64,000 nucleotides of DNA from a bacterium (GTDB taxonomy: Bacteria > Chloroflexota > Dormibacteria > Aeolococcales > Bog-877), in contig JAJYPP010000003.1 of assembly GCA_021795235.1 (NCBI GenBank), positions 1 to 64,000 of the forward strand. The letters are read 5' to 3'. The notes beneath the pieces were generated by a model that was not told where the DNA came from, searched no databases, and saw only the letters and a program-made list of their open reading frames with translations. The translations under genes were made by a program, and so were the position numbers. How positions within the stretch are numbered: position 1 is the first letter of the stretch; each line of letters starts with the position of its first letter. Shown in pieces: positions 53,446-62,119 of the stretch.

Positions 53446-54027
53446 ATGACCGAGCTGCCAAAGGATGGGCCGGTGACCTTCAGAGCGATCCGGGATGGTC
53501 AGACGACCCGGGACGCCCAGCCGCCCCGCCGCCCTCTGCCACTCGCGATCGACCAGCGCACGCTCGGGGTCATGCTGATCGTCTGGTCCCTGATCAGCGT
53601 GGTCGACGATGTCACCTCGATCCAGTGGAACTTCTTTCCTCCAGCCCCGCCGGGAAGCCACTCCGCACTTCTCCAGCCATTTCTGGCAGGGACACCGTTC
53701 CCCTGGCTCTGGTACTTCCTCCTGGGCCCGGCCATCCTCGCCATCAGTGCCCTGGTGGTGCTCGCTGGCGGCATCCTGATGGGTATGGAGCGGCGGCCCG
53801 GCCAGGGGATCGCGGCGGCGGGGTTTCTGCTGGCGCTGGGCGCAGAGGTCGTCTCCCTGATCTCCGAGCTGACTTCTCTTAGGGCCCCTTTCCACTTGCC
53901 CTGGCAGTGGGCTGTGAACAGTGCCAGCTCCGCCCTCCTGATGCTGGGCGCGCTGTGTGTGGTCATGGCAGCCAATCGCAACCGCCGGACCTCGGTTCCC
54001 GACCCTGCGGAACCGTCAGCCCCGTGA
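53446..54027 (+). CDS. Small integral membrane protein, unknown
   Basis: This 193-aa protein has a soluble N-terminus rich in Arg and Pro and four hydrophobic helices (around residues 38-58, 86-110, 119-141 and 160-180). I recognise no family. ATG at 53446 is preceded by GGAGGTCC. It is likely transcribed alone: a hairpin at 54065-54085 separates it from the glucoamylase-like gene. No contextual clue to its role is visible. Confidence 0.6.
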   Translation: MTELPKDGPVTFRAIRDGQTTRDAQPPRRPLPLAIDQRTLGVMLIVWSLISVVDDVTSIQWNFFPPAPPGSHSALLQPFLAGTPFPWLWYFLLGPAILAISALVVLAGGILMGMERRPGQGIAAAGFLLALGAEVVSLISELTSLRAPFHLPWQWAVNSASSALLMLGALCVVMAANRNRRTSVPDPAEPSAP

Positions 54028-54064
54028 CCGGCAGAACGCTTACGCTGCCAAGCGACTGAATCGC

Positions 54065-54085
54065 CCCCGTCCGTCTTGGACGGGG
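54065..54085 (+). terminator. Hairpin between the membrane protein and GH15 genes
   Basis: CCCCGTCC and GGACGGGG form a perfect 8-bp stem around GTCTT, 38 nt after the membrane-protein stop. It lacks a T-run. It also covers the TTG at 54076, arguing against that start for the following gene. Confidence 0.5.
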
Positions 54086-54105
54086 CGCCTCTGGAGGACC
54101 CGGAG

Positions 54106-55932
54106 TTGGACAGACCTCGCTACCTCCCGATCGGCGACTACGGCATCATCGGCGACCTCCACTCAACAGCACTGGTCGGCCGGCTGGGGTCCATCGACTG
54201 GATGTGCGTGCCCCGCTTCGACAGCCCCTCGGTGTTCGGGCGGATCCTGGACGCCGACAACGGGGGCTCGATGTGGGTGGAGGTCGAGGGGGGCTTCATC
54301 CCCGACAGCCGTCGCTACCTACCCGGCACCAACATCCTGGAGACCACCCTCAGCAGCCCCCAGGGCCGCCTGCGGGTGACCGACTTCATGGTCGTCCGAG
54401 AGGGAGCGAAGACCCTCGAGCAGGACCACATCCTGGTCCGCCTGCTGGAGGCGCCCGACGCCGATCTGAAGGCGTCAGTTCACGTCGACGCCCGCCTCGA
54501 GTACGGCACCCTCGACCCCCGCGCCACCGTCATCGGCCCCGACGACTCTTGCCTCGAGCTGGAGCACGGCGACCTGCACATGCACCTGGATGGGCCGGTG
54601 TCGTGGACGCGCCAGGGGCGCGCCTATGTGCAGCGGCTCGAGCTGAAGCAGGGCGAGCCCCAGGCGGTTGTGGTCCGCTACGACGGCGAGCGGACCTACG
54701 AGCACGGTGCCGAGGCGCCGGCCATGCTGGCGGAGACCAAGCGCTACTGGGAGGAGTGGATCGGACGGTGCGACTACGACGGACCCTACCTGGATCTGGT
54801 GCTACGCAGCGCGCTCACCCTCAAGCTCCTGATCTACGCCCCCGAGGGGTCCATCGTGGCCGCCCCCACCACCTCGCTGCCGGAGTGGATCGGCGGGAGC
54901 AGGAACTGGGACTACCGCTTCACCTGGCTGCGGGATTCCGCCTTTCTGGTGTACGCACTCCAGCTGCTGGGCTACCCGGAGGAGTCCGCGGCCTTCATGG
55001 CCTGGCTGGGCCGGATTCACCGCCACCACCCCAAGAACTGGCAGACGATGTACGGGATCGACGGGCGCACCGACCTCCCCGAGGTGGAGCTCAACCAGTT
55101 GGAGGGGTACCGCAAGTCCAGGCCGGTCCGGGTCGGCAACGGGGCCGCGGACCAACTGCAGCTGGACATCTACGGCGAGACCATGGACTCGGTCTACCTC
55201 CATCTGCGCTACGGCAAGATCGAGGCTCCGGGGGTGCGCGCCGGGTTGAAGGACATGCTCCACCACGTCGCCCAAAGCTGGGACCAACCTGACAACGGCA
55301 TCTGGGAGGTCAGGGGCGGGCAGCGGCACTTCCTCTACAGCAAACTGCAGAGCTGGGTGGCGCTGGACCGGGGTCTCAAGCTCGCCGATCAGCTACGGAT
55401 CCCGGTGCCCAAGCGCCAGGAATTGGTGTGGAAGAAGGAGGAGATCCGCCACACCATCCTCACCAGAGGCTGGAGCGACAAGCTGGGAGCTTTCCGCCAG
55501 GCCCTGGACGAGGACGCCCTCGACGCCACCGCGTTGATGATCCCCATGCTCAACTTCCTCCCGGCCATGGACCCCCGGGTGGTCCAGACGGTCCAGACCA
55601 TCCGTCGCGATCTGACCGACGAGAGCGGGTTCGTCTACCGCTACCGCCGCGACGATGGGCTGGCGACCGGCGAGGGTACGTTTCTGCTCTGCTCGTTCTG
55701 GCTGGTCAACAACCTGGCCATGCAGCGCCAGCTGGGTCCGGCCCGGGACCTCTTCGAGCGGTTGACCGCCCACGGCAACGACCTGGGCTTGTTCTCCGAA
55801 GAGTTGGACCCGGCGTCGGGGGAGCTGCTGGGGAACTTCCCCCAGGCCTTCACCCACCTCGCCATCATCAACGCCGCCGCCCACATCGAGCGCGCCGCCG
55901 AGAACCGGGGCCCGCTGGATCCCGTCCACTGA
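54106..55932 (+). CDS. Glycoside hydrolase family 15 (glucoamylase/trehalase-like)
   Basis: GH15 enzymes release glucose from alpha-glucans or trehalose by inversion. The N-terminal super-sandwich begins with YLPIGDYGIIGDLHSTALVG. The (alpha/alpha)6 domain has WIGGSRNWDYRFTWLRDSAFLV, the substrate-binding signature with the general acid region, and ELNQLEGYRKSRPVRVGNGA; the end has GLFSEELDPASGELLGNFPQ, which carries the second Glu. There is no signal peptide, so it is cytoplasmic. TTG at 54106, 7 nt after GGAGGA, is chosen because TTG at 54076 lies in a hairpin. Bacterial members without signals are often trehalases, consistent with the treS operon in the window. Confidence 0.9.
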   Translation: MDRPRYLPIGDYGIIGDLHSTALVGRLGSIDWMCVPRFDSPSVFGRILDADNGGSMWVEVEGGFIPDSRRYLPGTNILETTLSSPQGRLRVTDFMVVREGAKTLEQDHILVRLLEAPDADLKASVHVDARLEYGTLDPRATVIGPDDSCLELEHGDLHMHLDGPVSWTRQGRAYVQRLELKQGEPQAVVVRYDGERTYEHGAEAPAMLAETKRYWEEWIGRCDYDGPYLDLVLRSALTLKLLIYAPEGSIVAAPTTSLPEWIGGSRNWDYRFTWLRDSAFLVYALQLLGYPEESAAFMAWLGRIHRHHPKNWQTMYGIDGRTDLPEVELNQLEGYRKSRPVRVGNGAADQLQLDIYGETMDSVYLHLRYGKIEAPGVRAGLKDMLHHVAQSWDQPDNGIWEVRGGQRHFLYSKLQSWVALDRGLKLADQLRIPVPKRQELVWKKEEIRHTILTRGWSDKLGAFRQALDEDALDATALMIPMLNFLPAMDPRVVQTVQTIRRDLTDESGFVYRYRRDDGLATGEGTFLLCSFWLVNNLAMQRQLGPARDLFERLTAHGNDLGLFSEELDPASGELLGNFPQAFTHLAIINAAAHIERAAENRGPLDPVH

Positions 55933-55966
55933 CAGCCAGCGCACCGCCTCCCGCTTTGTCGGCACA

Positions 55967-56512
55967 ATGGGAGGCGTGGCAGTGATCGAGATCGACTATG
56001 ACCCCGTCGACGTGATCACAGTGGGCGTGGAGGGTGAGCCCGGGAACCGGGTCTTCTTCCTGGAGGCCAGGCAGGGCTCTGCCTCCTGCACCCTGATCTT
56101 GGAGAAGGCTCAACTGCGAGAGCTCGGCACCCAAGTCCTGAGCCTGCTGGACCCGGAGGAGGGCCATTCGGGCTTTGCGCCGGATCCCATCACCGGCCCC
56201 AACAGTCCACCGGGGTGGCGGGTGGGCAGCATTCAGCTGGCGCTCAATGACCCCGGCGGCAGCTGCGTCCTGGTGCTGGAGGAGATGCCCGCCATCCACC
56301 TGGGAGAGGATCCGGCCGAGGACGGTCCCGAGGAGGAGCAGGCAGAGCTGCGCGCGGTGCGGCTGGTGGCCACGGCGCGCCAGGTACGTCGCCTGGGCGA
56401 GAGCTGTCTCCGGGCGGTGGCCGGGGGGCGACCGATATGCCCTCTCTGCCATTTCCCAATCGACACCCAAGGCCACGTGTGCCCGGCCAGCAACGGCCAC
56501 CACCCCATCTGA
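55967..56512 (+). CDS. DUF3090 family protein with C-terminal zinc ribbon
   Basis: The protein follows DUF3090 (SCO1663-like): IEIDYDPVDVITVGVEGEPG at the N-terminus, FFLEARQGSASCTLILEK and a C-terminal CPLCHFPIDTQGHVCPASNGH, which is a likely zinc ribbon. The function is unknown. In Actinomycetota it is typically next to a histidine phosphatase and a third conserved gene; here a histidine phosphatase lies at 58792, about 2.3 kb away. ATG at 55967 or the GTG at 55982 (8 nt after GGAGG) could be the start. Confidence 0.88.
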   Translation: MGGVAVIEIDYDPVDVITVGVEGEPGNRVFFLEARQGSASCTLILEKAQLRELGTQVLSLLDPEEGHSGFAPDPITGPNSPPGWRVGSIQLALNDPGGSCVLVLEEMPAIHLGEDPAEDGPEEEQAELRAVRLVATARQVRRLGESCLRAVAGGRPICPLCHFPIDTQGHVCPASNGHHPI

Positions 56513-56608
56513 ACCAGCCCAACCCCGAGATGGCAGGGCCGGCCCTGCTCCCTCCTCCGCTAACCTAGCTGGGCGCTACCCAGGCGGCCACCCAACGGAG
56601 ACCAAGAC

Positions 56609-57166
56609 TTGAATCGCAGCAACACCATCCGCCAAGCCATCCGCCCCCTGGCCGCGACCGCCCTGGCGGTGCTGGTCAGCTCGTGCGGTGCCTCCTTCCA
56701 GTCCGGCGAGCCCGCTCCGACTCCAAGCCAGAGCGCCCGGGTCCAGACGGCCGCCTCACCGAGCGCCTCCCCCACCAGCTGCGTCAACCCCTCTACCAAG
56801 GCCAACTACACCCTGGCGGGAGCACGGATCCTCTCGGGCAACCTGCAGGTCAAGGACCTCAAGGTGGGAACGGGTGCCACCGCCCAGCTCAACTCCACTG
56901 TGAAGGTCACCTACATCGGCAAGCTGGTCAACGGGACCGTCTTCGACAGCAGCGCCATCGACAACCACGGCAAGCCCGTCTCGCTCACGCTGTCGGCCGG
57001 AAAGGTGATTCGGGGGTGGTTCGAAGGTGTCCCGGGAATGAAGGTGGGAGGCACCCGCGAGTTGGTGATCCCCCCCGCCCTCGGCTACGGCTGCACCAGC
57101 CCCAGCTCCAAGATCCCAGCAGACTCCACTTTGATCTTCACGATCACCTTGGTGTCGGTCAGCTAA
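56609..57166 (+). CDS. FKBP-type peptidyl-prolyl isomerase, lipoprotein
   Basis: A signal peptide with a lipobox (LAVLVSSC, Cys26) predicts an anchored extracytoplasmic protein. A Ser/Pro/Thr-rich linker of about 35 residues follows, then an FKBP domain: LKVGTGATAQLNSTVKVTYIG, NGTVFDSS, VIRGWFEGVPGMKVGGTREL and IPPALGYG. These hold the FKBP active-site aromatics and the conserved PPxLGYG loop. It may help fold exported proteins. The TTG start at 56609 follows CGGAG. Its 3' end abuts the convergent plsC gene. Confidence 0.88.
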   Translation: MNRSNTIRQAIRPLAATALAVLVSSCGASFQSGEPAPTPSQSARVQTAASPSASPTSCVNPSTKANYTLAGARILSGNLQVKDLKVGTGATAQLNSTVKVTYIGKLVNGTVFDSSAIDNHGKPVSLTLSAGKVIRGWFEGVPGMKVGGTRELVIPPALGYGCTSPSSKIPADSTLIFTITLVSVS

Positions 57167-57820
57167 CTACCGGTAGCGCTCCGGCAGGAGCGCGGCCACG
57201 TGCTCCTGGATGTCGGCGCTCACCTCGGCCGGTGTCTCGCCCCGGGGTAGATATGGCCGGCCGACCCGCAGATGGATGTCCGCCCGGCGGGGTATGAGTG
57301 CACCCTTGGGCAGCACCGACTCGGTGCCCCAGATCGCGCATGGCACCACCAGGGCCTGACTGCGGGTGGCCATGTACCCGACCCCGGGCTCAAAGGCCAG
57401 CATCCGGCCCCCGCTGCGGTGGCCCTCGGGAAAGACCACCAACGCCCCGCCAGACTCCAGGACCAGCCCCACCGCCCGCAGCACTGCTCGATCCGGCTGA
57501 CCCCTCCGCACCGGAAAGCAGTTGCAGCGGCGGAGGTACGCGCGCAACACCGGGTTGGAGAACATCTCGGCCTTGGCCATGGCATGCATCACCCGGGGAA
57601 AGACCGCTCCAAACACCAGCGGGTCGAAGTTCGACAGATGGTTGGAGCAGAGCAGCAGGGCGCCTGTCCTGGGAACTTGTTCCAGCCCCTGGGCATCAAG
57701 CCCCCCGCGGGCGCAGTAGCGGACGAGCACCCTCAGCCCGGCCTGGGTGAGCCGCAGCGTCAGTGATCGGCCGCCGTCGGTCCTGACCCCTGGAGGCAGG
57801 GGGCGCCCACGCGCAGCCAC
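57167..57820 (-). CDS. plsC: 1-acyl-sn-glycerol-3-phosphate acyltransferase (PlsC)
   Basis: PlsC acylates lysophosphatidic acid to phosphatidic acid at the inner membrane. The catalytic H-x4-D motif is LLCSNHLSNFDPLVFG; block II is FPVRRGQPDRAVLRA and block III VVFPEGHRSGGRM. The frame continues far upstream to 58102 but that part looks non-coding and includes a hairpin. GTG at 57820 gives 217 aa, a normal size, though its ribosome site (AGGAG) is unusually close. Substrate specificity within the AGPAT family is inferred. Confidence 0.82.
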   Translation of the reverse strand: MAARGRPLPPGVRTDGGRSLTLRLTQAGLRVLVRYCARGGLDAQGLEQVPRTGALLLCSNHLSNFDPLVFGAVFPRVMHAMAKAEMFSNPVLRAYLRRCNCFPVRRGQPDRAVLRAVGLVLESGGALVVFPEGHRSGGRMLAFEPGVGYMATRSQALVVPCAIWGTESVLPKGALIPRRADIHLRVGRPYLPRGETPAEVSADIQEHVAALLPERYR

Positions 57821-57890
57821 CTCCTGTTTGTGATCGCCGTCGCCCGGCCTGAACGCTGGACCCCGCCCGGGCCACCTCAAGTCGCTTCGG

Positions 57891-57914
57891 GGACAGCGCC
57901 AACAGGCGCTGTCC
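57891..57914. repeat. Perfect 10-bp hairpin upstream of plsC
   Basis: GGACAGCGCC-AACA-GGCGCTGTCC is a perfect 10-bp stem with a 4-nt loop. No T-run follows. It could terminate the GNAT gene at 58032, which is read toward it, or form part of the plsC leader. Confidence 0.6.
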
Positions 57915-58031
57915 GGCGCCGGCCAGCTCTGCTCGGTGAGCATTTCCCGAGTGCGCTCACTCCGCTCCTCATCGGGCCGGGCCCGTGATAAGCGTTCAGG
58001 CCCGGCGAGGCGGCCCCGGCTCGGCCAGCCA

Positions 58032-58538
58032 TCACCCGGTCGGCACCCAGTAGCGCAGCTTGCCGCCCCGCTCATCCTCCAGGACGCCTCCGTTGGCCTC
58101 AATCACCTTCTGGGAGGCGACGTTGGTGGTGTCACAGGTGATGAGCAGGCGGTCCATGGCCATGGCCCGAGCTATCGGCAGGGCTGCTCCCAGCATCGCG
58201 GTGGCGTGGCCCAGTCGGCGCCATGGGGGAACCACGTGGTAACCGAGATGGCCCCCGCTCTCCAGCAGGAAAGGGGTGAGTCGGTGGCGGATGTGGACCC
58301 GCCCCAGGAACTCGTGGCCATCAACCCACCACAGATGGGTGGACGGCACGTGCCCCAGCGGCCGCGCCGTCTCCTCCCTGGCATCGGCGATCAATCCCTC
58401 CACATATCCCTGGAGCTCGGAGTCAGCCAGATCGACAACCTGTGACCCGTACGCTGGCATGAGGTCCTCGCCATACGTCTGAGCCGCCGCCCGCACGGAG
58501 TGAGCCACCGCCAGGGTGGGCAGGATCAAGCACGGCAT
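58032..58538 (-). CDS. GNAT family N-acetyltransferase
   Basis: The C-terminal half shows the GNAT fold: GGHLGYHVVPPWRRLGHATAML is the acetyl-CoA-binding region and DTTNVASQKVIEANGGVLED is motif B. The H-x-R-H region (LGRVHIRHRL) matches YjaB/RimI-like uncharacterised members. ATG at 58538 gives 168 aa. The target is unknown. It lies upstream of plsC in the same direction, about 210 nt away. Confidence 0.85.
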   Translation of the reverse strand: MPCLILPTLAVAHSVRAAAQTYGEDLMPAYGSQVVDLADSELQGYVEGLIADAREETARPLGHVPSTHLWWVDGHEFLGRVHIRHRLTPFLLESGGHLGYHVVPPWRRLGHATAMLGAALPIARAMAMDRLLITCDTTNVASQKVIEANGGVLEDERGGKLRYWVPTG

Positions 58539-58633
58539 CAGCGAATTATGGAGGGACAGGTCCGCCCCCCCGGCCTGGCGACCGCCGCGATCGCCTCTGG
58601 AGCCGATAACCGGGCCCGGCCCTCGCCGGCACG

Positions 58634-58707
58634 TGCCCCCTGGTGGATTCGAACCACCGACCGTCGCCTTAGAAGGGCGCCGCTCTGATCCACTGAGCTA
58701 AGGGGGC
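58634..58707 (-). tRNA. tRNA-Arg (TCT)
   Basis: The acceptor stem GCCCCCT pairs with AGGGGGC, followed by A73; CCA is not encoded. The D-arm is GCTC-AGTGGATCA-GAGC, and the anticodon loop CTTCTAA gives anticodon TCT. The first base pair of the anticodon stem is a G-A mismatch, and the other four pair. Confidence 0.93.
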
Positions 58708-58791
58708 AGGTCGGCCACTGCAATTGTGACGCCCGGCTCGACACTGGCCAACGGAGCCGGGGAGCCGGTCCAGACTCCTTAGCATGGGAGG

Positions 58792-59463
58792 ATGACCGCG
58801 CTCGACGGTGCTGTGACAACATGCTATCTCACCAGACACTGTGATGTCGCCAACCCCCGGAGGGTCCTGTACGGCCACCTTCCCAACTTCGGCCTGAGCA
58901 CCAAGGGGCAGGAGCAGGGGCGCGCCCTGGGCAGACTCCTCAGAGAGTCCCAGGTCGCGGCTGTCTACACCAGCCCGCTCCAGCGAGCGCTCGAAACCGC
59001 GGCCCTGCTGGTGGCCGGGCTGCCGACCCCGGTTCAGGTCATCGAACGGGCCGACCTGATCGAGGCTGAGTTCGGCCGCTACCTGCAGGGCACCAGATAC
59101 AAGGACGTGCTCTGGCGCAAGCCCCGTTGGTGGGTGCACATGGCCTGGCCGGGACTGGTCCACGGCGACGAGAGCATGCGCCAGATGCACGACCGGGTGG
59201 ACCGAGTGGTGCGCGAGGGGCTCAAGGCGCACCCCGGTGAGACATTCGTCTGCATCAGCCACGGAGATCCGATCCAGGCCTTCTGGGCCACCCTGGACCG
59301 GCGCCCCCCCTGGGCGCTGCACCGCCTCCAGTGCGCCAAGGGCGGTACCCTGCGGCTGCGCTACCAGGAGGGCCGGCTCCTGGACAAGGCCTACCTGGCC
59401 CCCGACACCATCGCGGCCTACAGCGCACCGTCCTCGTCGGACCAGAGCCCAGCCAGCGCCTGA
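58792..59463 (+). CDS. Histidine phosphatase family (phosphoglycerate mutase-like)
   Basis: This 223-aa protein belongs to the branch 1 histidine phosphatases. The catalytic motif reads YLTRHCDVANP: the nucleophilic His is present but the usual RHG is RHC. SPLQRALETAALL and FVCISHGDPIQAFWA carry the second Arg and the second His. It is the type commonly annotated as MSMEG_4193-like and linked with DUF3090 in Actinomycetota, as here at 55967. The substrate is unknown; classical glycolytic mutase activity is unlikely because the 220-aa pattern is of the phosphatase type. Confidence 0.86.
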   Translation: MTALDGAVTTCYLTRHCDVANPRRVLYGHLPNFGLSTKGQEQGRALGRLLRESQVAAVYTSPLQRALETAALLVAGLPTPVQVIERADLIEAEFGRYLQGTRYKDVLWRKPRWWVHMAWPGLVHGDESMRQMHDRVDRVVREGLKAHPGETFVCISHGDPIQAFWATLDRRPPWALHRLQCAKGGTLRLRYQEGRLLDKAYLAPDTIAAYSAPSSSDQSPASA

Positions 59464-59501
59464 TCCCGCGCTGGGCGAGCTCGCCGCGGCCCGCCCCCGG
59501 A

Positions 59502-62108
59502 TCAGCTCCGCCCGGGCGCCTTGAGCCTGAACAGGGCGCGGCGCAGGGGGTCGTAATGGCGGTCGGCCACCCGCTCCTTCATGGGGATGATCGCGTTGTC
59601 GGTTATGCCGATGTGCTCCGGACAGACCTCGCTACAGCACTTGGTGATGTTGCACATGGCGACGCCCGCCTCCCCATGCAGCTGGGGCAGACGGTCGGCC
59701 GCGTCTTTGGGATGCATCTCCAGGGACGCCAGCCGGACCATGAAGCGCGGCCCGAAGAACCGGCCTTTCCCCTCGTGCTCCCGGAGCACATGGCAGACGT
59801 CCTGGCAGAGGAAGCACTCGATGCAGCGCCGCTGCTCGATCACCCGCTCGATGTCCTGTTGATAAATGACGAATGGCGCGTGCTCCCCGGCGGCCGGGGT
59901 GAATGGCTGGATGCGCCGGTTGACCTCGTAGTTCCAACTGACGTCGGTCACCAGATCCTCCACCTGGGGAAACACCCGCATCGGCTGGACCACAACCTCA
60001 CCTGAGTGCTCCAGCACCTCATCCACCCTGGTCTTGCACATGAGGGAGGGGCGGCCGTTGATCTCCGCACTGCAGGACCCACACTTGCCGGCCTTGCAAT
60101 TCCAGCGGGCCGCCAGGTCACCGGTGCCGTTGGCCTGGATCCAGTGCACGGCATCGAGCACCACCATCCCCTGCACCAAGGGGACCGTGAACCGCTCGAA
60201 GCCGCCACTCTCGCCGCGGCCACGCCAGACTCGCATCTGCACCTCGCGGTCGGTCAGGCCATCGTCGTAACTGATGCGCAGGGTCGTGGGGCGCTCGTCC
60301 TCGGGGGACACCTCGACCTTGGGCTCCGGGCCCTTGCGCCTGGCCCTCAACTTGGCTTGGGCTCGGTCGGCGACCGCCGTCGCCGCCACCCTGGTCTCCC
60401 CCTCGGTCAGCTTGTGCAACCGCTCCGGCATGGGCGGGATTGGAGCCCGCCCGATCTCCATCCGGCCGGCAGCGCCCAGGCGGGCGATGAGGTTCACCTG
60501 GCCCAGCTCGGGGTCGCGTTCCAGATGGTCCAGTCGCCACTGAGAGCCGCGGCTCTCGCGGCGCTCCAGGGCGGAACGGACGATGGCCTCGCTGACGGTC
60601 AGCATGAACAGGTCGTCGCGGGCCCCGCTGAAGCCCGGGTTGTAGGCGGCGGTGCCGGGCACTCGGATGCGCTCCGCCCGCTCCCTCAGCTCCAGCACCT
60701 GCTCCAATGCCTCGGTCAGCGACTGCTCGGTGCGGGCAATGGCCGCCCCCGACTGCATCACGTCCTGGAGTTCCCGATGCAGCTTGAAGGGATCCTCCCC
60801 CTTCCCGCCCGAAAGCGGTCGCATCAGCACCGCCTGCTCAGCGTCGACCTCAGCCTGGCTGATTGCAGGCAGGCTGGCATTGGACTTGGCGAACTCAGCC
60901 GCCGCCTCGCCGGCCCGCCGCCCGAAGACCAAGATGTCGCCCAGCGAGTTTCCGCCCAGGCGGTTGGCGCCGTGGAGGCCCGCCGCGCACTCCCCGGCCG
61001 CGTACAGGCCCGGCACGGTGGTGGCCGCGGTCTCCGCCACCACGTTGATGCCCCCCATCGTGTAGTGGATGGTGGGGGCGACCTCCATCGGCTGCTTGGT
61101 GATGTCCACCCCCGCCAGGCTGTGGAATTGGTCATACATGGACGGCAGCCGGCGGCGAATGGTCTCCGCGCCCAGATGGGTTACGTCCAGGAACGCCCCT
61201 CCGTGGGGAGACCCGCGTCCGGCCTGGACCTCCTTGAAGATTGAGCGCGCCACCACGTCCCGGGATGACAGGTCCTTCTTGACCGGGTCGTAGCGCTCCA
61301 TGAACCGCTCGCCCGAGCTGTTGCGCAGGATGCCGCCCTCGCCGCGCACCGCCTCCGTGACCAGGATGCCACGGGCCCCGGGGGGCCACACCATCCCGGT
61401 GGGGTGGAACTGGACGAACTCCATGTCCTTGAGCTCCGCCCCCGCCTCATAGGCCATCGCCGCCCCGTCTCCGGTCCCCTCCCAGGAGTTGGAGGTGATC
61501 CGGAACATCCGGCCCCACCCTCCGGTCGCCAGCACCACCGCCTTGGCCCGGATCACCACCGGCTCGCCGGTGGCCCGCTGGTAGCCCACTCCCCCCGCCA
61601 CCCTGTCCCCGTCCTTGAGGAGCCGGGTGAGGGTGGTCTCCATGTGCACCGTCACCCCCTCGGTGTGGACCAGCCGGTCCTGGCAGGTGCGGATGAGCTC
61701 CAGGCCGGTGCGGTCACCGATGTGGGCCAGTCGGCGCCAGGAGTGAGCCCCGAAGGCACGCTGGCTGATGTGGCCCTGCTTGGTACGGTCGAAGACCCCA
61801 CCCCATTGCTCAAGCTCGACCACCCGGTCGATGACCTCGTGGGCGTAGAGCTCGACCATGCGCCAGTTGTTGAGCATCGCCCCCCCGCGCATGGTGTCAC
61901 CGAAGTGGACCTCCCAAGAGTCCTCCGAGTCGAGGTTCCCCAGGGCCGCCGCGATCCCTCCCTCGGCCATGACGGTGTGGGCCTTGCCCAGCAGCGACTT
62001 GCAGACCACGCCCACCGAGCAGCCCTGCTCGGCGGCGGCTATCGCGGCCCGCATGCCGGCGCCGCCCGCGCCCAGCACCAAGACGTCGTAGCTCGCCTCT
62101 ATGGTCAT
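59502..62108 (-). CDS. sdhAB: Fused succinate dehydrogenase flavoprotein/iron-sulfur protein (SdhA-SdhB)
   Basis: One uninterrupted 868-aa frame holds both soluble subunits of succinate dehydrogenase/fumarate reductase. Residues 1 to about 585 are SdhA: VLGAGGAGMRAAIAAAE binds FAD, GKAHTVMAEGGIAAAL holds the His44 that usually bears covalent FAD, and HPTGM...RGEGGILRN and MGGINV mark the active site. A charged linker of about 20 residues leads to SdhB from about residue 605: CKAGKCGSC plus a fourth Cys for [2Fe-2S], CIECFLCQDVC for [4Fe-4S], and MCNITKC...CSEVCPEH for [3Fe-4S]. Normally these are two genes. All cluster cysteines are intact, so it looks functional. ATG at 62108; the membrane anchor gene is just upstream. 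Confidence 0.93.
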   Translation of the reverse strand: MTIEASYDVLVLGAGGAGMRAAIAAAEQGCSVGVVCKSLLGKAHTVMAEGGIAAALGNLDSEDSWEVHFGDTMRGGAMLNNWRMVELYAHEVIDRVVELEQWGGVFDRTKQGHISQRAFGAHSWRRLAHIGDRTGLELIRTCQDRLVHTEGVTVHMETTLTRLLKDGDRVAGGVGYQRATGEPVVIRAKAVVLATGGWGRMFRITSNSWEGTGDGAAMAYEAGAELKDMEFVQFHPTGMVWPPGARGILVTEAVRGEGGILRNSSGERFMERYDPVKKDLSSRDVVARSIFKEVQAGRGSPHGGAFLDVTHLGAETIRRRLPSMYDQFHSLAGVDITKQPMEVAPTIHYTMGGINVVAETAATTVPGLYAAGECAAGLHGANRLGGNSLGDILVFGRRAGEAAAEFAKSNASLPAISQAEVDAEQAVLMRPLSGGKGEDPFKLHRELQDVMQSGAAIARTEQSLTEALEQVLELRERAERIRVPGTAAYNPGFSGARDDLFMLTVSEAIVRSALERRESRGSQWRLDHLERDPELGQVNLIARLGAAGRMEIGRAPIPPMPERLHKLTEGETRVAATAVADRAQAKLRARRKGPEPKVEVSPEDERPTTLRISYDDGLTDREVQMRVWRGRGESGGFERFTVPLVQGMVVLDAVHWIQANGTGDLAARWNCKAGKCGSCSAEINGRPSLMCKTRVDEVLEHSGEVVVQPMRVFPQVEDLVTDVSWNYEVNRRIQPFTPAAGEHAPFVIYQQDIERVIEQRRCIECFLCQDVCHVLREHEGKGRFFGPRFMVRLASLEMHPKDAADRLPQLHGEAGVAMCNITKCCSEVCPEHIGITDNAIIPMKERVADRHYDPLRRALFRLKAPGRS

Positions 62109-62119
62109 CTCCCTCCCCC

